64,000 nt of DNA from Terfezia claveryi (Eukaryota; Ascomycota; Pezizomycetes; Pezizales; Pezizaceae): assembly GCA_015179025.1 (NCBI GenBank), contig WHUX01000084.1, positions 124,001 through 188,000 of the forward strand, read 5' to 3'. Shown here piece by piece: positions 24,534 through 38,519 of the stretch (its first letter is position 1; every line of letters begins with the position of its first letter). Position numbers and translations under genes: made by a program. The notes beneath the pieces are model-generated. The model was not told the origin of the DNA, ran no database searches, and saw nothing but the letters and a program-made list of their open reading frames with translations.

Positions 24534-27500
24534 ACCAGGCAACTGAAACCTCTGTAGGGCTTGTGTACGCTTGAGCTGCTGAGTGGGCAAGGGTTAAAAA
24601 TTAAGCTGAAACGGATGGTGTCACAACACTTGCGAGACTGAATTCGAAAACGTCTGGAACGACTAAATACATACGAACATGCCAAGACCGATATATGCTG
24701 CGTCTGGTACCAGAACTACTTCAGATGTACCTACCCGCTTGTCAAGGACCCTGGATTTCGCGCGAGAATAATACGGAAGTGAGGTCAAGTAGTCATTAGA
24801 AATATCATGATATTATTATCGTACAGTACCCTGACCAGGAAACGGAATCAAGCAAGTTAGTCTCGGTGACCGCGGTATGTCAAGAAATTAAGTATGTCTG
24901 CAAGTCTGGATTTAGAAGTAAGATCTCAAGCTGCAGCTGCGGTGCCGTGTGTCCCAATATAAAGATCAGACTACTGATGAGCCCTAGGAAATTACATATT
25001 TTGCCCAACCCCTGCGAAAAGCAGCAACCTCGAAAATTCAAGCTATGGCACAATTATACAAGCACAACACATGAACGCAGGATCCATATGCATGCACGCC
25101 CGGTACGTTGCAATTTCGCCGGAGGCCCGGTTCATACCCTGCACATGTGTAACTGTGCACAGCTTCTAGAATTCTGCTAAATGTCTCAGCATTCAACATA
25201 CCATAGGGCAATGAGACAGGGTTCTCAGTCTCGGAAGGTCTCTGCCGGAGATTGTATTACAACAATGGGAGAAAGAGAAGAGTGACTCAAAGAAAAGTCG
25301 ATAACGGATGGCGTTTTGAGCAGCCGGTCTGGGACTCCACCTTAAAGTGACCTTTAGAATTCTTTTTGGTATCCTAGTGTCCGCTCTGCTTTGATCTCGG
25401 TTAATCTTGTTTAGAGGTTGAGAAGTCTCCCAATCAGATCTATATGATCCGGAGGACTCAATTCATGGGCTAATTCGCTGATGGCAAAAAAAAAAAAACA
25501 TAGGACCAGGAAACTTCGTACAGTTGTGCATTGTTCTTAATCATGATTTTGGGCTTAGCACCCGTTTAGCAGATGCAGCGACTTGGGTGAGAAATTGCGG
25601 GGAAATATCCGCTAGTAGCAGGGCCGCGAACTGGAAATAAATGTTTTAATTTTGGGGCAGATTGTTTTCCCAGGTGCAAATAATAGCACCGTTCCTGCAT
25701 CGTCGCTATACATTTCAATGTACTAATTAGAGTACGTCCTAGGTCCACATTGCGATATTTTTGAGTGAGGTTTCGCATCTCAACCCCCTCCCTATTTAAT
25801 ATGGCGCCTACCACGGCCCCACATATGCAGAGATAAGCAATCGCAACAAGGAGCAATATTATAATTCATTTCACAGTATATTAGTTTGTCCACTGGCTTT
25901 TGTGATCGAGAAAGCGACCTGCAGCTGCATACTCGGAATATTCCTGTAAGTTTCCCCGCGGAGGCGAGGGTTCAGCATATGTATGTATGTTTTGATTATT
26001 CCACAGATTATTCTACATGTTTGGAACGCCCTTCATTCGATACCTGAGCTGCGAGTTTTGTGGCGCATTGGACCCATTTCTGGATCCGCGGTGCCACAAC
26101 ACCAGAACTTTGACATTGTTATGACAATGCATGATATTTCTTCGGTGGTTTGCCTAGCCAGTCACTCTAGGCATGCCAGTGACACTCTCTATTGGTAATG
26201 TGAGGGAAAACCCCACTATTATAAGCAGAGGAATTGATAACGTTCATAAGTCCAGTGGGCAAAAGTGTTTGGAGGGTATTGAATAACAGGTAAGGAAATC
26301 CCCATTCTAGAGTTTGGATCTTCCAACCTCTCCAGTGGACGTGGTTACAGCAAATGCGAGATGATGTTTTGAAGAACCCCAATGCACAAAGCATTGAAAA
26401 TAACAATCCTTGCTGCCTCAATTTGCTAGAGGTCAGTATCATGGCGTTTCATGCAGTTCCGGTTTCTTTTCGTGACATGTTTCCTCCTGTCTGGCGAACG
26501 GAAATTTAGTGCGCTGTTAACTGGATACCGGGGCCCCCGAGTTGATCATCATATTATTATCTTCCCAAGCCGATCTGGAAACCTTCGCTAGGTACACCAG
26601 AGTACCCGAAGTCTCTACTGGGCCTAGGTACTCTTCAAACGGCTTAAAGCAAGTAGCAGGTCACGAACCGCAGGTGGAGTCAATACAGATTTGTGGCGGT
26701 GCACAGTTCTCCAGCATGGGCTCAACAACCACAACATCCAAATGCTAGTCCAACGGGTGGGGGTGTATCCTCATCTATTTACCAATATATTTCGGACCTT
26801 TTTTGCAATGCTGCAAAGATTGCGTCAACTGCTTCTTTCGGAGGTTTTACACTTGGCAAGCCACCGAGTTCTGACTCTTGAGGTGTGCAAGCGGAACTTC
26901 CTGGGGTATCAATCTCTGCACACATTCGATTAAGGGTTGAGACTACAGGATTGAAGGCTCACCTGCGGCTTGGCTTCTATAGTTGCTTATTTGTTCCATA
27001 ACTTGATCAAGCTCCAAAAGATTCAGAAAACTTTCAAAGAGTACACTCACAATGTAGTCCCAAAACCCAATGCTTGCGATTCCCAGGACCCGGTGCCCGC
27101 CAGACTAGACCCTGAAGACTTTTACAGAGTACGCATGCAGCAGACTACTTACTACCCCCCCACGCTATCGAGGAGGCATGAGGACAATTTAGAGGGGATT
27201 ATTCACTCTAAAATTACGGTCATCTCAAATGTTCAAGACCTCGAGTACTTGATTTGGTCGTGGAAAGATCAACCACTACCACAGTCATGGCTGGGGTAAA
27301 TAAACGGACTACTAAGAAGCTATAGCTAACTCCCAAGGGCAAGTGACCTTTTGGAATGATTATTTGGATTGATATCTCCAATGGTCGGATTAATATACCA
27401 GTTGCAAGGAGGGGCAATTAAGGATGCAACTTTCTGGAGGAGCCCAGCTGCAGTTGGAAATATCATCCGGCCAAAATATTGACAGTCCTTGCAATTACAA

Positions 27501-28391
27501 GACCGCAATTGGACATCTTTACACTGGAAAGGGAGACTCCAAACCACTGCCATATAGCGGCGAGAATGGCATATATGAGTGCAACCTTGCTACACAGAGT
27601 CAACTTGGGACCCCATGATGTCGAGGGCCAGATGTTTAAATCAGAATTCCCTGAGGATTCCCTGTATATGGCCTGGGGCCAGAGAGGGGAATTCTTTTGC
27701 CAGTCAGCTGTTTTGCGTGTTGTACTTTGCATTTGCAAAAACGTGGCAGTATGTCACTTGGCATGCGACCGTTCGATTGGCCTGGCGCGCATGCAGCTGC
27801 ATGCGAAGGCAATTCCAAACAGTTAATTCTGTGGTGCATGGGGGAGATGATGGATAGCTCCCCCAAACGATCGGTCCTCTGAAACATCGAGCTCCGAGAT
27901 TTGCACCATAGAGACGTGGGAGAGGCGAGAATGGGCACGCGATACTTCATCGAATCTTCGCATATGCTCATCCCTTATCACATGTAACCTTTCGCAGTTT
28001 CTGACAATCGGGCCTGGCCCAACCCCTGCCCCAGAGAACTGCAGCCCTCAGGATTCGTCTCGAGGTCGGAAACGGCTGGTTATGTATGACAGACATGTGG
28101 GGAAACAGAATGGAACCTAGTTTGCGCTCTTTTGCCCCGTCATCTCGAGAAACCTGGGGGCGCACTAGTCCCCCACCCCTAGGGTACTGTAGTTGTATTT
28201 ACTTGCTCACGGGAACATTAAGCTGCATAGGGGTGGGATATATTACTCCGTTCGCCCGTGCGGAGGTCTGAATTAACTTGTGCCCTTCACAGCTTCTGCC
28301 ACTCTTCCCACGGTCTTGGTCATCGATGTTAAATTTCCTAACACTCTAGAACCGGCTTCATTTACCATCCGTTTACGTTTACCCCACTTCC
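24534..28391. other. No supported gene; upstream region of the regulator
   Basis: A poly-A run at 25486-25498 has no LINE tail. The last few hundred bases before 28392 are the likely promoter of the transcription factor; I could not pick out specific sites. Confidence 0.4.
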
Positions 28392-31300
28392 ATGGCTGAA
28401 ACCTCGACGTGGACCTCCTCGCTGGAGGCGCCAGCTGCCTCTGCTGCTGGCGTGAAGAGAAGTGCGACCACTGCCGGCAATGCTCAATCGACAAGTTTCC
28501 GTGCAGTAAAAAGGCGGGCGTCGAAAGCATGCCAATGCTGTCGAGCACGAAAGGTTCGATGCAATGTGGTTGAACACGGTGCGCCCTGCACCAATTGCCG
28601 TTTGGATGAGGTGGAGTGCATAATTACAGAGAGTAAAAGGAGAAAGTAAGCAATTTCGTTCTAGCTGTGAGGTTAACGTAGAGCTAACTCTAAATAATGT
28701 ATAAGGAAATTCTGGGGAGCCAAAATAGATCACCAGAAGGACTCAAATGGCGAGGGTCAGGCGCGAAATCAGGCGGTGGGGAAGGATTCAATTAGAATGG
28801 GAGGAGCCCTATCTACTTCTCCGGAAGTCTTAACCTCAGACAATGAGCGTCTGGACTGTGGAAGCTATGATCCACATTTCCTTTGTATGCTTTTTCCTCA
28901 GATTGATGATGTATTCCTCTAACGTTTCTAGACCAACAAGCTCAATCGCACCTGGGAGAAGAAAGGCCATCCTACGCCACCTCCAGCGCTTCAATACCAT
29001 CCTTATCATATTCGTCATCCGCTCCGGCATCCTCGGCGTCCTCCTTCCCACATGTCCCTCATCGGTCACGAGCTCCACACTTCATCAAGCCAACGCCAGC
29101 TCGGATACCGATTGAGGATTTGGAGTTTCTGGCAAAGAAGGGCGCATTGCAGTTACCGGAAGAGAATCTACGAAACGAACTTCTTAAAGCGCATTTCAAG
29201 TTTGTTCACCCGTTTATGCCATTATTGGACCGTAAAGAATTCATGGAGATCACAATGGGATTGGATACTAGTGGAAGAAAGATTGGGTTATTATTATTCC
29301 AGGCGGTTATGTTTACTGGGAGTGCTGTAAGTGGCTCAACCTTCAACTCCGAGGTTCTCCAACTAAAGGGATGGTGCAGTTCATCGATCTGGATCTTTTG
29401 CGAGCAGCTGGATATCCAACACGGAAAGCTGCTAGGAAGGATTTTTACACAAAAGCGAGGGTATGATTGAATTTCTTGCCGAAAAATGTTGTCCCCGCGA
29501 TTTTACTGACATTTGTCAAAGTTGTTGTACGATTTCGACCATGAGCCAGATCGCATGCTATTGGTGCAGGCCCTGCTCCTGATGACATACTGGTATGAGA
29601 CACCCGACGATCAGAAGGATACCTGGCATTGGATGGGAGTTGCGATATCCCTGTCACATACGATCGGATTACACCGAAATCCAGACAAGTCGATTGCATT
29701 AGATGAAAGGGGGAAGAAGTTATGGAAGCGGGTATGGTGGAGTTGTGTTATGAGAGATCAGCTCGTCGCTCTCGGGATGAGGAGGCCGGCAAGGATTAAG
29801 AGTGAGGACTGTGATGTGCCTATGTTAACATTGGAGGATTTCGACTTCGATATGGACGTCAGTAATATTCCACTATTCTCAGAAGAGGGCGAGCCCTACG
29901 AACAGGCGATCAGCCGACAACGACAATTATCAATTTTGTGCATCGAGAAAGCGAAGCTATGTATCTGCATCAGCAATGTATTCAATTCTCAGTACTCCGT
30001 CCTCAACACAAATCAAGGATCTCTCTCTGCTGATGGGAGCACAAAAACAACAATGATTTTGCTACCGAAGGCTCAAGTTAAGGATAGCTGTGAGGTACAT
30101 AGGTGTGATGCGGGTTTGCAGGAGTGGTTAAATAGGCTGCCAGAAGAGGCTGTCTGCCGCACAGTGAGGGACTCTGATGAGCCAGTGGATGAGACGTTGG
30201 AGCTGCATCGGAACCTTCTACACATGGTGTATTATACCACAGTCAGCGCTTTACATCGTCCACAAGTTCTCCCTTCGTCTCCAGCTCCATGGCCACCGCG
30301 CAACATCAATGCCGCGCTTCAGGAGACCTCCCACCGAAAGGTTCGCCAGGCTGCGACAGAAATAACCCGCTTAGCGGCGGAGCTTATCGATCTTAACCTC
30401 GTTCGATATCTCCCAACTTCCGCCGTTACCTTCATGCTCCCGGCGATCATTATCCACTTGCTGGATATCAAGTCCACCAACCAAGAAATCAGGGAGAGGT
30501 CTATCGAGGGTTTTAGTGTGTGCATGCAGGTGATGCATGGTTTGAGAGCTAATTACGCTTCAGCAGATTACGCCACCCATCTTCTTCAGGCGGCGATCAG
30601 GAAGGCTGATATCCACATCTCAAACACCCGACGATGGAGGCAACCTGAGCTACAACAACGAGCCCAATCTACCAGCCCAATGAGCCAGCGCGTAAGGCGA
30701 CGGAGATCCAACAAGGTTCTCATTCGACCTTTCAAAGGACTCCTTTCGAAGACCCTGACTCCTCCGCCAGACAACATCACCATCGCCGAAGACGGGATTT
30801 TCGAGATGAACCCTGACGGAGGAAATTACGCCCTGAATGAACATCCAAATGCCAACAACTTCTGTTCCAACTCGCTAGCTGGCGTAAAGAATAGTTGCAA
30901 CACCTACAGCGGCAACGTTAACGTTGACACTATGGATAATGCTAATAACAATAATCTGAGCCTAGGCGAGGATACTACGCTACAGTTGAAATTAGGGTCC
31001 TTCCTTGCACCACCGCTTTCGCCCGAGGGCATGGTCGATCATGATATGCTCTTCTCTGCTACCACGCCCCCGCCAGCGTCGATTACCATCCCTAGCGAGG
31101 ACGATTACTACACTAATTATGACAACGCAGAAAATAGCCCTGCGACTAGCATCGATGCTATGTTGGGTCGGGATGTCGATCCCTTTCTAGGGCACTACGA
31201 GGACAGCGGGGAGCTGGGGAATGCGAATAACGCAAAGTGCTTTTTCAACCCTAGCTGGGGGGGATTTGTCAATGAGGATTTCATGCGGCATACAGGAGTC

Positions 31301-31399
31301 GCGTTTGGGGGTGGAGGATGGATGGAGGGAGGGGTGGATGTAGAGAGTGTGGGGAAGTTATTGAATGTGGTGGATTACGAGTTGGAGGATGTCAATTAG
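28392..31399 (+). CDS. Zn2Cys6 transcription factor, FarA/Ctf1 type (928 residues, five exons)
   Basis: Exons are 28392-28645, 28706-28884, 28932-29326, 29380-29460 and 29522-31399. The introns are 60, 47, 53 and 61 nt, start GTAAGC, GTATGC, GTAAGT and GTATGA, and keep frame (2787 nt). The N-terminal zinc cluster has Cys 47, 50, 57, 66, 69 and 76 (C-x2-C-x6-C-x8-C-x2-C-x6-C), followed by the basic ESKRRKK. A linker leads to FIKPTPARIPIEDLEFLAKKG (from about residue 195), the start of the fungal-specific TF domain. HPFMPLLDRKEF, LRAAGY.TRKAARKDFY and LLMTYWYETPDDQKDTWHWM follow and are hallmarks of FarA/FarB/Ctf1 regulators. The C-terminus is Asn-, Pro- and acid-rich, possibly activating. The family controls fatty-acid use or cutinase in the nucleus. 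FarA, FarB and Ctf1 orthology is unresolved. The gene looks intact and stands alone. Confidence 0.93.
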
Positions 31400-31794
31400 G
31401 TTTCGAAAAGCGAGAAATAAGGGCGCCTGGAATTTGGGGTTGGGAAGGCATATTGAATATTTGGCTGGTTTACCTATCGTTGATTACCTTTTTCTTTTCC
31501 TCCTTTTCTTTTGTTTTACATTCCCTTTGTACGGAGTTACTCCTTCCCCTTTCCTTGGGTTGGTTTTCTCTTTAGCGGAATGGTGCACGGAGTTAACCTT
31601 TTTTTTTTTCTTTTCTTTTCTTTATTTTTTTTGTATACTTTTTGCTTTGGGTTGGCCCAGATGGATGGAATTGATACTGGCAGGGGAGACATACGTGTAA
31701 GTATATCCACAAAATTGCTTTCGGTCGATGATGCGCTGAGGCGAATTTTTCCAATCATGTTTTATTCAACGGTAGACAAAATATACACTATGGG

Positions 31795-31796
31795 TT

Positions 31797-31856
<60 letters not shown>

Positions 31857-31858
31857 TC
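31795..31858. repeat. (TTTC)16 microsatellite
   Basis: A perfect tetranucleotide tract lies about 400 bp downstream of the regulator stop, within pyrimidine-rich DNA that may include its 3' UTR. Confidence 0.95.
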
Positions 31859-31859
31859 G

Positions 31860-34800
31860 TGTCTTGCTTGATTGATTGCCTAATACCGTACGAAAAAAAA
31901 AAAAAAAACATAACTTTGGATTGTTGTGACTTTATCACAGGTAGGTACGGTAGTTATTTTATCCTGGCTTGTTTTCCTCCAACAGTTCCAACGTCCTATA
32001 TTTTCATGAGATCCTGCAAAAATGGGTAATATTCAAAAAAAAAATTTAAAAAATAAATAAATAAATAAACAAGCTTGTCAAAAGTTGCCAATAATGCTTT
32101 ACTACGCAGCTGGCCCTAAAACCGCAGTTATTACATAACTCGAATACAATCAACTTCAGGGGGGTAGCTGTGAAACACCAGATCCAAACACTCGACGTCA
32201 TGATACAAAAAGATTCCGATGGCTTGCTCCGTTGAATTTTCACCAACGTTCTGCTTGCGAAGGCTGATAGTACCCAACAGGGTAATAGGCTCTATGACGT
32301 GCAGACTTGGCATTTGTATTTAGACGGGAGAAGTTCTCCTGGGATAATGCCTCTTCCGAGGGGCTTGTGCCAACCAGACTAAGGATAATATATGATGAAG
32401 GGGACATGGAGTGAGAAGAGACACAACTAGACTAACAGAGATCGCAACAAAGGCGGGCCAAATTCGGTTAGGGCTAGTTTAGGGCTAGTCTAGTTGCAAC
32501 TACCGCCCTGGCGAGCTTAGTACCTAGTCTGATTTGGCAACGCAACTCCAAAATAAAAATCGAATCATCCACAAGCCAGGCAGGCAAGCCCAGGTCTTGT
32601 GATATGGCTGGGACCAACCCCGTGATCAAAAACCTAAATCAGGATGATCAGAGGGAGAGGGAGGGGGAGAGGGAAGAGGGGTTCGGATTGTTTTGAGGAT
32701 GATGATCGAAATGGGATGTGTCCGGGTGACAGCTGATCAGGTGGGAATTTCCGTCTAGAAGTTCTTTGTAATTTTTACAAAACTCTCCAGCTCTTTCTTT
32801 TGCAACTCGCATTATGGGCCCACTGAGGCGTACTTGCAACCAGACTAGGGCGTACTTAGGTCCTTAGTAGGTAGCTCTCTCATGACTATGGGTCTGACAT
32901 GTGAAAATTCGATGTTCAGAGATGTGCAACCTGACTTGGATGCGGACTTAACTCGTACTGTTTGTTTTGGTTACCTAGAACGTTTTTGACACTGCATGTG
33001 ATTCTTGGCGGATTGAGTTCGTCTTCCCCCGTCGGCACTGCTTTCGAATTCAAAACTTCTACCGATTATTGAAAGTAGCTGGCACAACATCACAGGAGGG
33101 TGTTGTGCAACCAGATTACTAGATTGAAAAGGTGCCAACCAGAGCATTGAAAACTTAGAGTGGAGTTACCGCATCCGGTTAATATATTCTAATGGTTGTC
33201 AGTTGAGCCATTACATCATCATGCCAAGTAAATTAAACGCCGCTGGATCACGAGGTCCCGACGCCATTTGGAGCCCGATACTCTGGCACGCCATGCAGAG
33301 ATCTGCAGGAGTATGGTAAAGTAGGGGCAAATCTCCGATCATCAAATGCAAATTGAAATCTCCAAAAAAAATAAACAAAATAGAAATTCAGGTACATGTG
33401 TTGATACATGCATGTATGTATGTATGTATGTATGTATGTATGTATGTATGTATGTATGTATGTATGTATGTACGTATGTAGATAAAGTATTGAATAGTAC
33501 AGTAAAGTACAGTGCATAGTTGATCCAATGGTTCGGTTAAAAAAAGACCTGTTTTTTACAGTATGGTAAGGTCATCCATTTCAGGTCTACCCTCCGGCCC
33601 CTCACATCAATCAAAATAAATCAAATAATAATTAATGAAACTGATAATAATGTAATAATATCCCCAACCTGCAGATGCGTTGTAATCGCCGTACCTACCT
33701 AAAGTACCTGAGAACTTTCGATGGATTGCATGCAACAACTGCGAACGTACCTTCTTTATATTTTTATATATATATATAAATATAGGCATGTACTTTTAGA
33801 TTCTTCCATGCATTTATTTTTGTTCGGAAACAATCTTTCTCGCAAATGCGTACCAAATCCCAGTTGCATGGTTTCATGGAAATGAGTATGACGATTGGGA
33901 AAGATCCGATGAGACGAGTTCCGTGAGCGGTATCTATACATACCTACATACATGTGAAAGTTTAAGGTCGAGATGCTCCCGTGCCAAGACTGATCGTTAT
34001 GGTTTCAGTGCGAATTCGTTAGAAACAAAAGGTGTTTTGTTTGGTTTGACTGCAGGGAGCAAGTTCGCTCTCTTAATTGCTTGCATCGCTATAGTTACAT
34101 TGCCAGGGCGGCGACAAATATACAACGTCGACAATGCAAGGCCATGTACAGGAGTATAGCGATTTTTTCTCTAGAGTCCTGGCATTTGCGAATAGATATA
34201 TTGTACATACATATGTACATACATTAGTTGAATATGTGGTTACTAAGCCAGGTTCAGGGTAACCAGTTCCTCCTGTGCTCTTCAATAACAACGCAACAGC
34301 GTAGCAAAGAGTACAGTATAGTGGAATGTGCTTCTGGGGCTACAAGGGTAAACATATAACCACACCGCTTTACTTAGCAAGAACAAAAGTGCATGTATAT
34401 GTTCTGAATCTAGGTCATTCTGCCCAGATACTGCAAAATGCCCAGGCAATCAATGAATTCGCTTTTCGCTGGTCTTCAGCACTTTGGTCCTCAATTCTTT
34501 GCGACATCACAGTAAACCACTCAACCCTTTGCTTGAGCAGGTAAGTTGCAGAAGATAATGGCCCAGCATTGATATGAACCACTTCCATCCCCTAGATTCT
34601 GCTCCATCAGTGAGCACACTTGCATATTCTGTTAATGCAGGTACCAAATTTGTATTTGCATATAATAACTAACAAATCTTAGTTAATATGAGAGATAATA
34701 CCAAAAAAAGTACACAGTGGCTAAAATGGAGTAGAATTACTGGAAGATAAAAACATATCTCCTAGATTTATTCTGGAAGGCTCCGGAGGGAGGACAGGCA

Positions 34801-37800
34801 ATTAAGCTGCAGTGGAGTACATTAGATGGATATGAGCTGCACAATGATGTGCACTGTATTTTATTTCTAGCTACAGCATGATGTTTTTGACGTCATTGCA
34901 CATATTCAAGATGCCTTCCTACACGCAGGGAAGAAGAAAAACTCTTATACAATCAATAAGTGAGAAGTATCATGGAATAAGTCGGAATGTGTATAGTTTT
35001 TTAAATCAACTTATCTATTGTATATAATGGCGTACGATTCAGCAACCTATTCCTGTATATAAAACAATTAGATTTGATTTTTTCTCACAAAATTCCTGAA
35101 TTGCCTCGCAATCTCTGGATCATTCCGGTCGGAATGACCCGGTAATTCTGATGTGGGACCCGGGCCGGAATTCCGCAACGATCCCTGAACAGATATACGA
35201 TAGGTGTTTGGATTTTAGCTATAGATTGACACATGAATACGAAAAAGCCCCCCAAGAGTACATTCTCCGAGCCGTTTTTGAACACTTCTGGTATCCTCTA
35301 CCGGGGTGAGGGTTGGTGCAGTCGGAGTAGATACATACCGTAGGAATTGGCAGATAATTTAAAGGGAAGTAACCACGAATAAGACATGTTAATGCACCAT
35401 GAATAAGAAAGGTGTAACCTCTAGCAGGTTCTAGATGCAGACAGTAGAGTTTCTATGGATTCTGGCGGTGAAAGCGCTGAACCTTCCCACGTCTATACAA
35501 ACATTACCACTTACTAAGCTGACACTTGCCATTAATAAGACAAGGTCCCATTTGCTAAACGCCCAAGCAAGCATACTTGGAATTCTAGTGGAAGCACTCA
35601 TCTGCCTGAAGGTAATGCGTGTTGGTAAGGGAGGACGCTCTAATGAACTATGACAATAGTGAGGGTGAGACTCCAAGATTGCTATCACCGGGTTGATAGG
35701 ACATGCAAATGCTATGGCGAGACGTCACTATCACAAGCAATAGGCAAAGGAGTTTAAGCTTGGAGTCTTGAGCAATTCCAATCGGCAAGTACACGGTTGC
35801 CAAGAAGCTGTAGATTACAGAAGGATTGGAAATCAAAGGAGATTGCCATTGTGGCATATGCATATACAGATGTGGTTCAGACCTCCCTGGCAATCTTGGT
35901 CTTTACAGGGGTACAGATAAGGCTATAGGGGGCAATCAAGGAACAGATACGAAAAAGATTTAAATTACAAAAGGGTTTAATAGGTTCTATAGATATGATT
36001 ACCAGGGAGTAGGGCATTCTCCACAATGATTAGCTACTAAAAGCAAACAGGCATTTTGTGATACCATCTATATATGCGATTCCAAAGTATAGCAATAATT
36101 AGCTCCTGTTGATTTCAAGGACGTTTCTCCATTGGTATCGAAGGTTGTTCCTTAACAATGCCCAAATCTTATCAATTAATTTGAGGTTAGGAAAGCTGGT
36201 ATCTATGTAGACCAGGGTATCCTACAGATACCTTGTTGAGGTTGCGTACTGCCTAGTCATTTTAGCTGTATGACAAAGGGCACCATCCTTAATAACCTCT
36301 AGACTCTCAATTGAGAAAGAGACCCAACATAGGAGGGGTAAAAGATAAGGTATTGAGGATCTGTTGATAGTATCGAATTGCATTAATCCTTATCATTAGC
36401 CTATTCCAAAGGAGTTCTTTTTTTTTTTGTTTATGTGCAAACTGCTCCCTAAAACATGACTTGTAGTATTTGCACTCTTAAAGGCTGGAGCAATGAATCT
36501 CTCCTCGTACTCTATATTTGGCAGCCGATAGACTCGAAGGAGCTGTCCTACTTTGGTTAGTATTGCTTAGCAATATGTGAAATAAACATACCATATGGAC
36601 ATCATAAGTAAAGATATGTCGTTCCCACTTCTCAATACTAATATGCCGTTCCTTTGATGCGCTAGTGGTATACATATGGCTGCATATCTAACTTTCCCCT
36701 TTTGTCTAGAGAGATATTTAGCTCTGATTCTGCCGTGAGCTCTGCAAGAGAAGCATAGGAATGTAAATTAAATAGCCTGCAGAGTTTGATTTCCGGGTGA
36801 CCGCTGCCTAGTATGCAGTTGCATTATAGCCTGCTATTTTTATTTTCACTGGATAAAAAAAAAAACTAGACGACGGGGAATGTAAGTGGCAAGGAAGGAT
36901 GTTAGTGTACATGAGAGCCATATGTTGGAAGACATCATCTCCTTAAATCATGCATACGTACCTAGAACTCTGAGGGGTAGGGTACCGTGTAAAGGAAAGA
37001 ACGTATGATCAAGAAGTAATTGTGGACAAGACGCCGAGACAGCTTCTAGCAAAATCGACGTATCTACAGTCATATCTGACAGTTTCTGTGGTATGTATAA
37101 ACCAACAACCTGAGTTGACACCTGGAGGTAAGAGTAGCTATAGGTAAGGTTTTGTGATGGGTTGGATCGGTGACTATCGACACAGTGTATATAGGAAGAA
37201 CTTTTGGGCATCGGGATGCCTGCTAGCAAGCACCAACCGTAAACTCTCCAACATAAGTATATTCACAATCACCAGCTGTCTTGGCTATCCAATATCATTA
37301 CATTCTTTTTTCATGGCATTCCCATCTTAAACACCCATCCATCTACATGGTTGACTGTAGCGAGTATACCTGGCATAATGTTAGATTTGGTAAAGTGTTC
37401 TCAGAGGCAGGTACGGGTACGCACTTGTATTCGTTTGGCTGGTTACGGTTATCAACGTCGTAGATACCAGCTAGGAATGATGTGCAAAGTGCGTGTCTAA
37501 ACTATCACAAGAAGAATATGGTGAAGCCGCTGAATAAGCAGCTTCTCCAAATACAACCACGTGAACGTTACCACAGTATCTACCACACATGAATATATCA
37601 CCTCTTTTACTCTACGACAGTGCTTATGGCTCGTATATGGGTTCTTATATACATCAGAATTTACCAAATTCAATTTCCACAGTTCTTCAAATCCCCCTGT
37701 TACACACTCCTGGATCCCTTGCTCCCCTACGGCATTGTAATCTTCAGAGGAAAGGACACCTACTTTGATGGACTGAATTAAACGTTTATCTAAATATTCC

Positions 37801-37960
37801 CTTTCCCCAACCTTCTGCTTCTCTCCCTCTTCTCCCTCCTCTCCCACCTAGAGCTTACCTCCAACCATTACCAGAAATTCGAAAAGACAGAAATTGCGCC
37901 AATTGCAATTACAGGGTTTACAGTGGTTATATTTGCGTTGTATGGTAGTGCAGTATGTAA
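31860..37960. other. Gene-free stretch with microsatellites
   Basis: I see no supported gene. A/T content rises after about 34.6 kb. Short tracts include poly-A at 31891-31908 and (TA)n near 33767-33779. Copies of a CCAACCAGACTA-like motif occur at 32367-32381, 32834-32847 and 33105-33118. The open frames are short and lack splice or motif support. Confidence 0.45.
33412..33480. repeat. (TATG)n microsatellite, ~17 units
   Basis: A tetranucleotide tract with one interruption (TACGTATG) near its right end. Confidence 0.95.
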
Positions 37961-38060
37961 GGAGGAGGAGTAGGAGGAGGAGTAGGAGGAGTAGGAGTAG
38001 GAGGAGGAGTAGGAGGAGAAGTAGGAGGAGGAGCAGGAGGAGGAGCAGGAGGAGGAGGAG
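37961..38060. repeat. GGA/GTA trinucleotide tract
   Basis: A 100-bp purine-rich array of GGA with interspersed GTA and GCA triplets. It reads as Ser-rich or Arg-rich short frames, with no evidence of coding. Confidence 0.9.
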
Positions 38061-38519
38061 ACTATATGTCCAAGGTTAGCATACACAGGGATAGGAGGTA
38101 AAGCTAGTCGGTCCATCATTTGCTACAATGGGACCTTGTAACATTATAATTGGGCATTGTGAGAATGGGAGGGGATACCTAGTTAAATGCACGTACGGGA
38201 GCCAGTGATGGTTTAGTTTTTCACTGATTTGTACATAGTCTGCTGATGGTAATTAGAGTGGAGAGGTTTTATTATTATTACCCTTGAAGGCGACTGTTAT
38301 CGTGACAACATCTGTCAAACAAACAAATTGTGCAAAATGAGAATTATCCTATCCCTAAAAGAAACCAATTATGAAAGGAAAAGAAGCAAGAAAAAAGACT
38401 AGCCAGAAAAAACGAAAGCCACGTGACAAAATATACAATAAATCCCCTAATCCCAACTGTCCGTTAACCATGCAAACTCCACACACAGTTTGGAATTGAA
38501 GACATTCTCCACATACTAC

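Noticed and set aside
28843..29115. Separate 90-residue ORF inside the regulator
   Set aside because: It is the wrong-frame reading across exon 2, intron 2 and exon 3 of the FarA/Ctf1-like gene.
31886..31910. Poly-A run as a possible LINE copy
   Set aside because: No family tail precedes it and there is no direct repeat. The same holds for runs at 14760, 25486 and 36852.
37868..38119. Ser/Tyr-rich frame as a protein
   Set aside because: It is only the translation of the GGA/GTA trinucleotide tract.
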